Source: Mycobacterium sp. D16Q13
GTDB lineage: Bacteria; Actinomycetota; Actinomycetes; Mycobacteriales; Mycobacteriaceae
NCBI RefSeq assembly: GCF_002013375.1
Contig: NZ_MAEW01000007.1
Location: 1 to 64,000, forward strand
Length of the DNA stretch: 64,000 nucleotides
Reading direction: 5' to 3'
Shown one piece after another: positions 46,031 to 54,997 of this stretch. Below the pieces are notes generated by a model. That model was given only the letters and a program-made list of their open reading frames with translations. It was not told the origin of the DNA and did not search any database. The position numbers and the translations under genes were made by a program. How positions within the stretch are numbered: the stretch's first letter is position 1; each line of letters begins with the position of its first letter.

Positions 46031-46965
46031 TGGGTTACCTCCAGGAATGCGTCGCGCAACGAGGTGGATCGCACTTCGATACTGGCCGCGCCCAACCCGA
46101 CCCGGCCCAGTTCCGCGCTCAGCGTCGCCAGATCCGATGCCGACGCGGAATCCAGAGTCCCCGACAAAGTCCCGGTCTCCGTGCGTTGCACGGCGTAGCC
46201 CGCGGCCACCAACTCCTTGGCCGTGTCTTCCGATACGCCGCCGTCGGCCGAGATGTCGACCGCGTAACCGTGGCTGCGAGTGAACTCCTGAGTGGAGCCC
46301 GACGCGACAAGTTGACCGCTCTTGACGATGCCGACCTCGTCGGCGAGCGACACCGCCTCGTCCATATCGTGCGTTGTCAGCACGACGGTGCGCCCTTCGG
46401 CACGCAGCAGCCGAATCGCATTCCACACCTCCTGTTTGCCTTCGATATCCAGCCCACTGGACGGCTCGTCGAGGAACAACATCTGTGGGTTGTGGGCGAC
46501 CGCCAACGCGACATCGACACGGCGGCGCATGCCGCCCGACAGCGCGCCCACCTTCCGGTTCAGGTAACTGCCCAGGCCGAACTGCTCGACGAGCTCCTCC
46601 TCGCGCGCCTTCCGCTGACCCTTGGGCCAGCCTGCGATGGCCAGGCTCATCCGGATTTGTTCCACCGGCGACATCCACAGATCCAGCGCCACCTCTTGCA
46701 GGGCCACGCCGATCAGGGGACGCAATTCCTTGGTCTTGTCGACGGGAATTCCGAGCACCTCAAGCTCCCCGCTGGTGGGGGCCAGCAGCGTCGTCGCCAT
46801 GCGGATGGTGGTGGTCTTGCCCGCACCGTTCCTGCCGAGCAGGCAATAGACGATGCCTTGCGGGATAGTCAGATTCAGCCCGTCGACGGCGCGATTCTCC
46901 GCACCGGGGTAGGCCTTGACCAGATCAGCCGCGCGCAATGCCGGGGTCTTCTCCTCTGTGGTCAT
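46027..46965 (-). CDS. ABC transporter ATP-binding protein (DrrA-like)
   Basis: A 312-residue ATPase of the ABC-2 exporter family. It has Walker A LLGRNGAGKTTT, Q-loop IGVALQEVALD, signature GALSGGMRRRVD, Walker B MLFLDEPSSGLD and H-loop LTTHDMDEA, followed by a C-terminal regulatory domain of about 90 residues as in DrrA. It works with the permease downstream. It starts two bases after the lipoprotein gene. Drug/lipid exporters of this class commonly accompany mycobacterial lipid gene clusters, so product export is the inferred role. Confidence 0.93.
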   Translation of the reverse strand: MTTEEKTPALRAADLVKAYPGAENRAVDGLNLTIPQGIVYCLLGRNGAGKTTTIRMATTLLAPTSGELEVLGIPVDKTKELRPLIGVALQEVALDLWMSPVEQIRMSLAIAGWPKGQRKAREEELVEQFGLGSYLNRKVGALSGGMRRRVDVALAVAHNPQMLFLDEPSSGLDIEGKQEVWNAIRLLRAEGRTVVLTTHDMDEAVSLADEVGIVKSGQLVASGSTQEFTRSHGYAVDISADGGVSEDTAKELVAAGYAVQRTETGTLSGTLDSASASDLATLSAELGRVGLGAASIEVRSTSLRDAFLEVTQ

Positions 46966-46967
46966 GC

Positions 46968-47720
46968 TCAGCCCTTCACTTTCGGCAGGACGTGGCGTTC
47001 CAGCTTCTCGGCGAGGCTGATGCCCTGTGCCGTCATGTTCACGTCGATCGATGTGAACAAGGGAAAGCTGGCGACCGTGCTGTCCCTGGGAACCTCGTTG
47101 GTCTGGTGGATCTGGCCACTGCTGGCACCGGTGACGGTGAGATCCATGACGGTGCGCACCAGCTCGACGGGTTTGTCGCGCCAGCTCGCCTTGCGACTGC
47201 CCTCGGGCCTGATGTGACCGTGTGCCTTGGCTCCGCCGCCGCAGGTGCCGTTGAGTTCACGCTCACTGTCGATGTCCGCCAGGGAGATTCCGCCGTCGAT
47301 GGTGCATTGCAGCGTCACCCGCGAATCCAGCGGGTTGACGATGGTGATGGCATCCAGGGTGCTGGGCTTGCCCTCACCGCCGGAGACAATCCCGGTCTCG
47401 TACGGGAATCGGTCCCCCTGGTAGTACTGCTCGATCTTCAGTTCGCCGCGCCGGGGACCCGGGCCGACGGTCATGACACCGGCACCGGGTAGGGCGGTGG
47501 TCTCCCCGAGATACGTCACCGAGCCGGAGACCTCCTGGGCATAGTCACCGAAGGGCGATTTTCCCTGCGGCTCGGAGGCCGGTTCCCCTGGTGCTGCCGA
47601 ATACTTCAAGAGTGCGAAGGCATGTCCGACGGGCTTTCCCGCCTCCTCGTTCACGGGCGAGCAGGCGGCGGCCACCGCGACCGAGAGCACCGCGGTCGCT
47701 GCCGCCCCGAGGCGTCTCAT
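46968..47720 (-). CDS. Lipoprotein of unknown function in the lipid operon
   Basis: A 250-residue lipoprotein. ATG 47720 begins a signal peptide ending in lipobox AAAC (Cys21). The mature part is beta-rich with one later cysteine pair (LQCTIDGG, NGTCGGG). I do not recognise the family. The ATGA overlap with the SRPBCC gene and the ATPase two bases downstream put it in the export section of the operon, where it could act as a periplasmic carrier for the exported product; this is inference. Confidence 0.8.
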   Translation of the reverse strand: MRRLGAAATAVLSVAVAAACSPVNEEAGKPVGHAFALLKYSAAPGEPASEPQGKSPFGDYAQEVSGSVTYLGETTALPGAGVMTVGPGPRRGELKIEQYYQGDRFPYETGIVSGGEGKPSTLDAITIVNPLDSRVTLQCTIDGGISLADIDSERELNGTCGGGAKAHGHIRPEGSRKASWRDKPVELVRTVMDLTVTGASSGQIHQTNEVPRDSTVASFPLFTSIDVNMTAQGISLAEKLERHVLPKVKG

Positions 47721-48235
47721 CGCACGGCTCCGGTGGCAGACAGGGTCCGGCTCAGCCGCCGGTGCCGATGCGCGAAGAAGGCCGCCAGAATCTTGCTCAT
47801 CAGCCTGCCCCACCCGGGAATGAGTCCCAGCGGCGCCTGCGGGGCCAACGTGATCTCGTCAGTCACCCTGGTCTTTTCGCCCGTCTCGGACGCCACCGGC
47901 TCCAGGGTGCGGTGGTGAACCCACACCCGCATACCGGTCATGAGCGACTCCTCACGGAACATCCGGCCGGGCTCGAGTCGCGCCACGGTGATGTCGTCGA
48001 ACCCGAACGGCAGGACGCCGAACAACAGCAGGAAGCTCTTGCCAATCCGGGTGCCCGGAGTGACATCTGCGATGGACCTGCCCCGGAACTGCTTGGGCAT
48101 GGTCATCTTCATGTAAGGGCCCATCTCATCGTTGATGCCCTCTTGCGAGGTGACCCGCTCCCACACTTTGTCTACGGGACAGTCGATCTCGCTGACTTTG
48201 CGGAAAACATGCTCTTCGGTGTGAATCGATCTCAT
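47717..48235 (-). CDS. SRPBCC (START-like) domain protein
   Basis: A 172-residue protein with the polyketide-cyclase/START fold pattern (HVFRKVSEIDCPVDKVWERVTSQEGINDEM at the N terminus, long C-terminal helix LMSKILAAFFAHRHRRL). These bind hydrophobic ligands. In this operon it may carry or modify the lipid intermediate. It is coupled by ATGA overlaps on both sides. Confidence 0.75.
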   Translation of the reverse strand: MRSIHTEEHVFRKVSEIDCPVDKVWERVTSQEGINDEMGPYMKMTMPKQFRGRSIADVTPGTRIGKSFLLLFGVLPFGFDDITVARLEPGRMFREESLMTGMRVWVHHRTLEPVASETGEKTRVTDEITLAPQAPLGLIPGWGRLMSKILAAFFAHRHRRLSRTLSATGAVR

Positions 48236-48942
48236 CTGGTTCTTTCCTTATCGGGGGACGGAAGTGCGGTGGCGGCGGTCAGCAGCGAGCCGTCACGAAC
48301 GGCGTCGGCGGCGTCGGGGACAAAGGAGCCGCTGATGTCGAGGACGGCCGGCACGCTGTCCGCACCGATGTAGTTGGGCAGGATGTCGCCGATCTGATGC
48401 AGCCGCTGTGGCAGCAGGTGGTGGTACCAGTCGAACAGCGGCACCACCAGCGCCACCGTCACAAACTGGACGCCGTCGGCGGCCAGACTGCCGAAGAATG
48501 CCTGCCAGATCTGCTCGATCATTCCCGCGCGCCGGTACCTCTTGCGCACCCCCTGGGTGGCCAGCTCCGCGATGCGCTCCGGCGCCACCTCGCCGAAGAA
48601 CGAATCCCACCGCGGATAGAGATAATTGCGCGCCAGTCCACCGTCGCCCCGGAAGCTCCGGGCGTCGCGCAAGGTGCTGAAACTGTCGAATCCAAGCTCG
48701 GGATCGTGACGCAGAGAACGCAATACGCCCACGGGGTGCTCACGCGACTCTTCGGTAAACCCGACGTAGATCTCCGACGACCGTTCCCAGGGGCGGTAGT
48801 GCACCATCTCCCCCGCCGCGATATCGACATCGTCGGCGAAATCGTTCTCCAGGCCGAAAATCGAGAACTCGACATTCTTCGCCCAGGCAAACCGCGCATC
48901 GGAGGCCGGCACGCGTTCGACGCGTACCACGGGATTGCTCAT
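48232..48942 (-). CDS. Acyltransferase-like protein (GNAT/LuxI-type fold suspected)
   Basis: A 236-residue soluble protein. The N-terminal half (RFAWAKNVEFSIFGLENDF ... YRPWERSSEIYVGFTEESREHPVGVLRSLRH) shows the pattern of GNAT-fold N-acyltransferases that use acyl-ACP, such as autoinducer synthases and N-acyl amino acid synthases, but the similarity is weak. ATG 48942 overlaps the decarboxylase stop as ATGA; the open frame upstream is a shadow. With an ACP and acyl-AMP ligase in the operon, transfer of an acyl chain from ACP to a diamine is the attractive but unproven role. Confidence 0.6.
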   Translation of the reverse strand: MSNPVVRVERVPASDARFAWAKNVEFSIFGLENDFADDVDIAAGEMVHYRPWERSSEIYVGFTEESREHPVGVLRSLRHDPELGFDSFSTLRDARSFRGDGGLARNYLYPRWDSFFGEVAPERIAELATQGVRKRYRRAGMIEQIWQAFFGSLAADGVQFVTVALVVPLFDWYHHLLPQRLHQIGDILPNYIGADSVPAVLDISGSFVPDAADAVRDGSLLTAATALPSPDKERTR

Positions 48943-50462
48943 ACGGCGCTGCCCTCCGGGATACGGGCACACCAGATCCGGTTGCCGTGGGCGGCTATCT
49001 CGGAGACCATCGCGGCTGCCATCGAAGCCGTGACCAAGGGGTTGACGAAGGTGAGCTTGATCGCCTGTCCTCCCGCCGCACTGGACCGGCCCACAATCGC
49101 CCTGCCGAGGTGCGCCAGCTCGGCGCGAACCGTGTCGTTGATCCCATCGCACGCCTCGACCGCCAGGCCAGGCCGCCGCCAGCGCAACACCACGGTGTTG
49201 GTGCACACCGGTGCCGCCAGTTCCAGGTCCGGGTGTTCGGCCGCCGCGTAACCCGCGGAGTGCGCCGCGGCGCAGGTGGCATCGATCATCGCCGCGACGT
49301 GACGCCGGCCCATCGCCCTGAGCGTGACCAGTACCTTGAGCGCGTCGAAACGGCGGGTGGTCTGTAGCGATTTGCCCACCAGATTGAGCACATCGTGCTC
49401 GGCGTCACTCTCCGGGTTGAGGTAATCGGCATGCGCGGCAAGCACATCGAAGCTCGCACGGCTGCGGACCAACAGGGCGCTACAACTGATCGCCTGGAAC
49501 AGCAGCTTGTGGAAGTCGAGTGCAACCGAGTCCGCCAGCTCGATACCGCGCAGCAGGTTCCGGTGCTGTTCGCTGAAGATCAGGCATCCACCCGCGCAGG
49601 CATCCACGTGACTCCAGATCCCCCGCGCCCGGGCCAGGGCGATGGGCGCTTCCAGCGGGTCGATCGCCCCGAAATCTGTGGTGCCCGCGGTAAGCACGAG
49701 CGCGAACACGGGCGTCTCGGCACGGTCTGCCCCGTCCAGGATTCCCGCAAGTTCCTCGACCCGCAGGCGCCCGGCCTCGTCGGTGGGCGCCTCGATGACG
49801 GCGTCGGTCCCCAGCCCGAGTAGCCGGAGTGCCTGCCGCACCGAGAAATGCGTCTGCCGGGTGCACAACACACGCCACGAACTGGCCTGCGGCGGCAAAC
49901 CCCGTGCCGCGATATCCCAGCCGTAGGTGTTGTGGGCGAACAGGTCCCGCGCGAGCAACAGCGCCTGCAGGTTCGACTGGGTGCCCCCACTGGTGAAGGT
50001 CCCATCCGAGCCGGGTGCGTACCCCATTCTGGCGCAGAGATATTCGACAACCTGCTGCTCGATCGCGGTGGCGGCCGGCGCCTGATCGAAGGAGTCCATC
50101 GACTGATTGAACGCACTGATCAGTACCTCGGCAGCCAGCGACGGCAGCGCCGGCGGGCAGTGCAGATGTGCCAGATATGCCGGGTGGGTCACCACCACCG
50201 ATTTCTCCGCGAGCAGCCCGGCCGCTTCGTCCAGTGCCCGGCTCAGTCCAACGCCCTCGGGATCGTCGAGATCGAGGCGGCCGGCATCACTTTTCAGCGC
50301 CGCGTAGCCGTCCACCAGGCCCGGCCTGGTGGCTCCACCCAGCGCAGCGCTCGCTCGGTCCGCCGCCAGCGCGATGGCTTCGCGATACGCGGTTTTGCTT
50401 TGCCCCGTGAGGAAGTCACTCACGAAGGGACTCGGATTGGGCGTCACCAGGATTCTGCCCAT
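48939..50462 (-). CDS. ddc: Group II PLP decarboxylase, likely L-2,4-diaminobutyrate decarboxylase
   Basis: A 507-residue fold-type I PLP decarboxylase. Visible are TSGGTQSNLQAL (about residues 157-168), HVDACAGG (Asp287 region), and the PLP lysine Lys319 in LDFHKLLFQ. Related enzymes decarboxylate glutamate, aromatic amino acids or 2,4-diaminobutyrate. Coupling to a diaminobutyrate aminotransferase gene, with a 19-base overlap, strongly favours diaminobutyrate, giving 1,3-diaminopropane, as in the dat-ddc and rhizobactin pathways. Substrate choice is inferred from context. Confidence 0.85.
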   Translation of the reverse strand: MGRILVTPNPSPFVSDFLTGQSKTAYREAIALAADRASAALGGATRPGLVDGYAALKSDAGRLDLDDPEGVGLSRALDEAAGLLAEKSVVVTHPAYLAHLHCPPALPSLAAEVLISAFNQSMDSFDQAPAATAIEQQVVEYLCARMGYAPGSDGTFTSGGTQSNLQALLLARDLFAHNTYGWDIAARGLPPQASSWRVLCTRQTHFSVRQALRLLGLGTDAVIEAPTDEAGRLRVEELAGILDGADRAETPVFALVLTAGTTDFGAIDPLEAPIALARARGIWSHVDACAGGCLIFSEQHRNLLRGIELADSVALDFHKLLFQAISCSALLVRSRASFDVLAAHADYLNPESDAEHDVLNLVGKSLQTTRRFDALKVLVTLRAMGRRHVAAMIDATCAAAHSAGYAAAEHPDLELAAPVCTNTVVLRWRRPGLAVEACDGINDTVRAELAHLGRAIVGRSSAAGGQAIKLTFVNPLVTASMAAAMVSEIAAHGNRIWCARIPEGSAV

Positions 50463-51799
50463 ACGCGCTCGCTGGTGGACCGCGTGCGCTCCACCGCCTC
50501 CAGGGCCGATTCGAATGCGTTGAGCGCCGCGGCGATATCGGGTTCCTCAATGGTCAACGGTGGCAAGAATCGCACCACGTTGCCGTACTGGCCCCCGGTC
50601 TCCACAATCAGGCCGTAGTGCAGGCACGCACGCTGAATGTCGGCGGCCAGCTCCGGCGCCGGCGCTCCGGCGTCGTGCGGCCACGGCAGATCGGGGTCCA
50701 CGATCTCCACGCCCAGCATCAGCCCCACTCCGCGCACATCACCGACCAGGTTCGAGCGGGATGCGATGGCATTCAAGCCATCCAGGAAGACCTTGCCGTG
50801 GGCGACAACCTGCCCACGCAGGCCGTTCTCGCGCGCGAAGCGCATCACGGCGCTGGCGGCGGCAAAGGCCATCGCGTTCCCGCGGAAGGTCCCGGTGAAC
50901 GCACCGGGCTCCCACACGTCGAATTCCTTACGCACCACCAGGACAGCGATGGGGATACCGGAGCCGAGCCCCTTGGAGATCACCACCATGTCGGGTTCGA
51001 TGCCGCAGTGCTGAAACGCCCATGCCGGACCCGTGCGGTACATACCGGCCTGCACCTCATCGGCGATCAGCGGTATCCCAAGCGTCGACGCGGTCCGGCG
51101 CAATGCCTGCCCCCAGCGGGGCGGAGCGGGAATCACCCCACCCTCACCCAGCACAAACTCGGCGATCAGCGACGCCGGCGCCGTCACGCCGCTGTGCGGA
51201 CGCGCAAGCCCTTCGGCCGCTGCGATCGCCAGGTCGATACCCTCTTCCCCGCCCACCCCAAACGGGCTGCGGTACTCCTGCGGGTAGGGCAGGAAGCTCG
51301 CGTGCGGCGACAGCACCACCGGCTGCTGGCGCAAGCCCCCTCCGGAGCTCGCCGCGCGTGCGGCCCGCGTGCAGCCGTGGAACCCGCCTTGCACGCCCAC
51401 GTGTTCGCGCCCGCCGGTGGCCACCTCGGCGAGCATGAGCGCCGCCTCGACCGCGCTCGCCCCACTCGGTGAGCACAAGTGAATGCTGGCCTCGGCGGCA
51501 AGCCGCACCGGCAGGATGGCGAGCAGCTCCTCGACGAATCGGTCCCGGGACGGCGTGTGGAAGTCCAGTGACAGCAATGGCTCTCCGGAGGAAACCGTCT
51601 TCATGACGGCCTCACTGACGACGGGGTGATTCCAGCCCAATGACATGGCCCCGGCAGCGGCCAGGCAGTCGACGTACCAGCGGCCGTCATCGGCGCGCAC
51701 CCGGGCACCCCGCGCCTCCACCGGCCGTATCGGCAGGCGGCGTGAGTAGGTGGCGGCTCCGGATTCTCTTGCCATGGACGTCAATTGGGTGGTGTTCAT
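50444..51799 (-). CDS. dat: Diaminobutyrate--2-oxoglutarate aminotransferase
   Basis: A 451-residue class III aminotransferase expected to make L-2,4-diaminobutyrate from aspartate semialdehyde and glutamate. It has the diaminobutyrate-aminotransferase-type GAFTGTFRGNAMAFAAA, Asp247 in LIADEVQAGMYRTG and PLP lysine Lys276 in VISKGLGSGIP. There is no ectA or ectC beside it, so ectoine synthesis is not indicated; the decarboxylase downstream points to 1,3-diaminopropane. It is coupled to the desaturase gene by an ATGA overlap. Confidence 0.85.
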   Translation of the reverse strand: MNTTQLTSMARESGAATYSRRLPIRPVEARGARVRADDGRWYVDCLAAAGAMSLGWNHPVVSEAVMKTVSSGEPLLSLDFHTPSRDRFVEELLAILPVRLAAEASIHLCSPSGASAVEAALMLAEVATGGREHVGVQGGFHGCTRAARAASSGGGLRQQPVVLSPHASFLPYPQEYRSPFGVGGEEGIDLAIAAAEGLARPHSGVTAPASLIAEFVLGEGGVIPAPPRWGQALRRTASTLGIPLIADEVQAGMYRTGPAWAFQHCGIEPDMVVISKGLGSGIPIAVLVVRKEFDVWEPGAFTGTFRGNAMAFAAASAVMRFARENGLRGQVVAHGKVFLDGLNAIASRSNLVGDVRGVGLMLGVEIVDPDLPWPHDAGAPAPELAADIQRACLHYGLIVETGGQYGNVVRFLPPLTIEEPDIAAALNAFESALEAVERTRSTSERVWAESW

Positions 51800-52854
51800 A
51801 CCGTGTCCTTACGCGGGTGAGCGAGTAGACGCCGCAGCGATGAGGCGAGTGAACGGTCTTCGGTGCACCAGTACCCGGCATCCGACGGGATCGCCGCCAT
51901 GAGCCGACGGCGCGCCTCACCTAACTGGTGGTAGGGCAACTGGGGGAAGAAGTGGTGCACCGCATGGAAGCGCAACCCCACCGGCGCCCACAGTGAACCC
52001 AGCACGGGAACCGAGGGGTGGTCGATGGAATCGAGAACCTGTTCAGGAAAGGTCATCCGCTCGGTCGTGCCCTCGTACCGGTGCGCCGCGAGCACCCGCA
52101 GCCAGTTCACGAACAACGCCATGGCGACCACCAGATGCGCCTCCAGCAGCCGGTACGGCGAGTAGGCGCCCAGGAGCAGCAATACCAGCAAGGCCAATGT
52201 GTAGGCGAAACAAGCGATTTCCTGCACCAGCCAGGAGCGGGGCGTTCCTTCCGGCGGCAACGGCCGCTCAAAATCGGCGTCGATCATGAGCGATGATGCC
52301 CGGGTGAGCACGACGGGCCTGATCGCGGGAATCAGCCAGCTCAACGGGGCCAGCACCAGGAACCGGAAGACAAATGCCAATGGCCCGCCCAGCGCCGTGA
52401 ACGGCAAGAGGATGACGCGCCAGCGCGGTTCGCTGCTGTAGGCCACGTACTCCCCGTCCTCTGCGGTGCCATAGGTGCGCGACGCGTGGTGCTCATGATG
52501 GAACTCGAAAGTGAACTTCGGTGTCAGTAGCGGGATTCCGCATATCGCGTGCCACACCATCGAGAACCAGCGCAGGTCGCGCTCGGCGTGCACGAGCTCG
52601 TGGACGAACAACACGGCACGATAGAACGCGAAGGCCGCCACCACCATGCACGCCGCCGCGGGCACCGACAGCAGATCATCGGCCGGACACAACAGGAATG
52701 CCGTGTAACCGATCGCTACGCAGGCAGCCAGGTCCAGCCAGTAGATCCATTGACGGCGTGCGGTCAGGTCTGCCACCAGTGCCCGCGCATCGGCCATCGA
52801 TATGCCGAGCGCTTCCTTGGAGCCACCCTGCGTCTGCCGCGCTTCGACCGTCAT
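51796..52854 (-). CDS. Membrane fatty acid desaturase
   Basis: A 352-residue membrane diiron enzyme with the three histidine boxes: HELVH (residues 85-89), HHEHH (119-123) and HAVHH near residue 305, between four or more hydrophobic segments. It should introduce a double bond, or hydroxylate or otherwise oxidise a fatty acyl chain or related lipid. In this operon it probably tailors the acyl chain of the product. ATGA overlaps join it to the SDR and aminotransferase genes. Related desaturase-fold hydroxylases and carotenoid enzymes share these boxes, so the exact reaction is open. Confidence 0.88.
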   Translation of the reverse strand: MTVEARQTQGGSKEALGISMADARALVADLTARRQWIYWLDLAACVAIGYTAFLLCPADDLLSVPAAACMVVAAFAFYRAVLFVHELVHAERDLRWFSMVWHAICGIPLLTPKFTFEFHHEHHASRTYGTAEDGEYVAYSSEPRWRVILLPFTALGGPLAFVFRFLVLAPLSWLIPAIRPVVLTRASSLMIDADFERPLPPEGTPRSWLVQEIACFAYTLALLVLLLLGAYSPYRLLEAHLVVAMALFVNWLRVLAAHRYEGTTERMTFPEQVLDSIDHPSVPVLGSLWAPVGLRFHAVHHFFPQLPYHQLGEARRRLMAAIPSDAGYWCTEDRSLASSLRRLLAHPRKDTV

Positions 52855-53831
52855 CGCACAAACTCCGCTATCAATTCGTGGGTAGACACCTGAGGAATTC
52901 CCAGCTCTCGCACTGCCCTATCGGGCGCGTAATACACCTCACGGGCCATCAGTTCCACGTTCTCGGGAATCAGCGCATCGTCGGGGTCGAAGCGCATGGA
53001 GACATCACGCACCAGCCTGTTGCCCTTGCCCACCGCGCGGAACAGCCCCATAGGCGCGGACCGCACCGGGTGATCGCGCCCCACCGCGGCCACAAGCAGC
53101 TCCCCGATCTGCCGGTACGACAGGTTCACGGTGCTCAGGATGTACCGGCGACCCTTGTCCCCCTTGGCCATTGCCGCGGTGGTGCCCACGACGAAATCCC
53201 GTGCCGAGCACACCGCCGTGCCGCCGGGCGGCACCATGCGCAGCAGGCCCTTGCGGGCGGCGACCAACAGCCCCTGCCAGGACCGGGCGGGCCCCGCGCC
53301 CGGCGCGAACACGGCGGCGGGGTTCACGACGACAACGTCCAGACCGCGCTCGGCGAAGTCCAGCACCAGCCGCTCACCCGCACGTTTGGACGCCGAATAC
53401 ACGTTGTCCAGCACCGAATCCCGCAGATCAAAGTCTTCATCCGCTACCACACCATTGGGCGGGTAACCGACGGCAGCGGTAGACGACACATGCACCACGC
53501 GCTGGACATCATGCTTCAGCGCGGCGCCCGCCACCTGGTAGGTGCCGAGGACATTGGTCTGCCAAATCTTGTGTCCCAGCCGGGCATTCGGTGACGCGAT
53601 ACCGGCGAGGTGATACACGTGGGACACACCGCGCATCGCGTCATCGATGCTCTGCGCATCGGTGATGTCGGCGCAGACCGTGTCGACGTGCGCACGCAGT
53701 TCGCTGCCGAGTACGGCGGAGTCCTGCGGGTTCGTCAGGACGGTGACCCGTTCGCCCGCCTGCACCAAAGACGCGACGAGGGTAGAACCCAGGTACCCGG
53801 TGGCCCCGGTGACCAGTATCCGGCTGCCCAT
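52851..53831 (-). CDS. NAD(P)-dependent extended SDR (epimerase/reductase)
   Basis: A 326-residue extended short-chain dehydrogenase. The Rossmann motif GATGYLG is at residues 9-15, a catalytic Ser-Thr in HVSSTAAVGY, and the active-site YSASK. The closest families are 3-beta-hydroxysteroid-dehydrogenase- and dihydroflavonol-reductase-like enzymes that reduce or oxidise a hydroxyl group on a lipid or small molecule. ATG 53831 shares one base with the preceding stop; an upstream in-frame extension lies in the preceding gene. It is inferred to act on the operon's product. Confidence 0.88.
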   Translation of the reverse strand: MGSRILVTGATGYLGSTLVASLVQAGERVTVLTNPQDSAVLGSELRAHVDTVCADITDAQSIDDAMRGVSHVYHLAGIASPNARLGHKIWQTNVLGTYQVAGAALKHDVQRVVHVSSTAAVGYPPNGVVADEDFDLRDSVLDNVYSASKRAGERLVLDFAERGLDVVVVNPAAVFAPGAGPARSWQGLLVAARKGLLRMVPPGGTAVCSARDFVVGTTAAMAKGDKGRRYILSTVNLSYRQIGELLVAAVGRDHPVRSAPMGLFRAVGKGNRLVRDVSMRFDPDDALIPENVELMAREVYYAPDRAVRELGIPQVSTHELIAEFVR

Positions 53832-54997
53832 CACAGCGCCTTCTGGTAGACCCGATGGATTTTCTCCGGGTCCGTCTTCATTTGGGAGGTAAGCGAATTC
53901 GACCACACGTTGTCCTCATGCACCCAGGTGGTGGCAACCGAGGAGTAGCCGCTGCCGGTGATCGTCCGGACGATCTCCCCCGCTAGGATCCTTCCGATCC
54001 CTGCACCGAACTGGGTCTGCACCGCGCCGATGAGCACCACGACGGCGGTGTCGATTCTGCGGATGCGCCCGTCGCGCCGGGCCGCGAGCCGTGCCAGCAG
54101 CGCCGGCGTGAGCCGGCCCGAGCGTCCGACGACCTCGTGGACGTCGGGGAGCATCAACAGGAATCCCACTGGGTTGCCAGCGGATTCGACTATGCGCACG
54201 ATGTTCGGGTCGATCAGGGGCCGCATCTCCGCAGCCATCCCCGAGAACACCTCACGACTGAGCGGGACATTCTCGGGGTGGTGGGCAAAGGAGTCGTTGT
54301 AGAGACCGCGCAACATCTCCAGCTCGTCGCCGTAGTCGCGCATCCGCACCGAGCGCACCGTCACCCCTTGGTCGCGCATGACCGCGTCGGCCCGCTTGAG
54401 CAGGCGCTGCTGGACCTCCCTGCTGCCGTCGACATGCCAGCGGAAGGAAGCGGTATCGAACTTCTTGCGATATCCGGCCGCCTCTACCAGCGCCGGGTAG
54501 TACCGGGGGTTGTAGGGCTGCATGACCGCCGGCGGCCTGTCGTACCCGGCGACCAGGAGGCCGACTTCCTCGCGCGAGGTATAGCTGAACGGGCCGACCA
54601 TCTTGGTGATGCCCCGGCGCACGGCCCATTGCTCGGCCGCCCCGAGCAGGGCGCCCGCCACCGCGTCGTCATCCTCGCTCTCGAAGAATCCGAAGAATGC
54701 GCACTCGCCGTAGCGCTGCACGTACGCCGAGTCGATGCTGGCCGAGATGCGGCCCACGGGGCTGTCGCCGCGGTAGGCGACGAAGTTCTCGATCTGCACC
54801 TCGCGGTGCAGCGGGTTGTGCTTGGAGTTCATCTTCGCGTGCATGACGCGGCGCAGCGTCGGGCGCCAGTTGGGGTCGTCACCATAGATGCGCCAGGGCA
54901 TCGCGACGAATTGCTTGGCCTCGCGGTGCGATGCGACGCGCCGCACCGACACCGGCAGGCGAGCCTGTCGCTGCTCGATCAGTCCACTATCCAGCAC
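53831..54997 (-). CDS. GNAT-superfamily acyltransferase (YghO-like)
   Basis: A 388-residue protein of the acyl-CoA N-acyltransferase superfamily. It resembles YghO-type proteins: an N-terminal substrate region (MPWRIYGDDPNWRPTLRRVM), a GNAT core with GDSPVGRISASID and FFGFFESEDDD, and a C-terminal second half with NPVGFLLMLPDV. Its substrates are unknown. In this operon it is a second candidate for acylating 1,3-diaminopropane or an intermediate. It overlaps the upstream membrane protein by 11 bases and the SDR by one base. Confidence 0.75.
   Translation of the reverse strand: MLDSGLIEQRQARLPVSVRRVASHREAKQFVAMPWRIYGDDPNWRPTLRRVMHAKMNSKHNPLHREVQIENFVAYRGDSPVGRISASIDSAYVQRYGECAFFGFFESEDDDAVAGALLGAAEQWAVRRGITKMVGPFSYTSREEVGLLVAGYDRPPAVMQPYNPRYYPALVEAAGYRKKFDTASFRWHVDGSREVQQRLLKRADAVMRDQGVTVRSVRMRDYGDELEMLRGLYNDSFAHHPENVPLSREVFSGMAAEMRPLIDPNIVRIVESAGNPVGFLLMLPDVHEVVGRSGRLTPALLARLAARRDGRIRRIDTAVVVLIGAVQTQFGAGIGRILAGEIVRTITGSGYSSVATTWVHEDNVWSNSLTSQMKTDPEKIHRVYQKAL

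Noticed and set aside
48939..51799. Ectoine synthesis, suggested by the diaminobutyrate aminotransferase.
   Set aside because: No ectA or ectC beside it; a decarboxylase follows instead.
48939..53831. A hydroxamate siderophore cluster of the rhizobactin type.
   Set aside because: No amine monooxygenase and no IucA/IucC-type synthetase are present.
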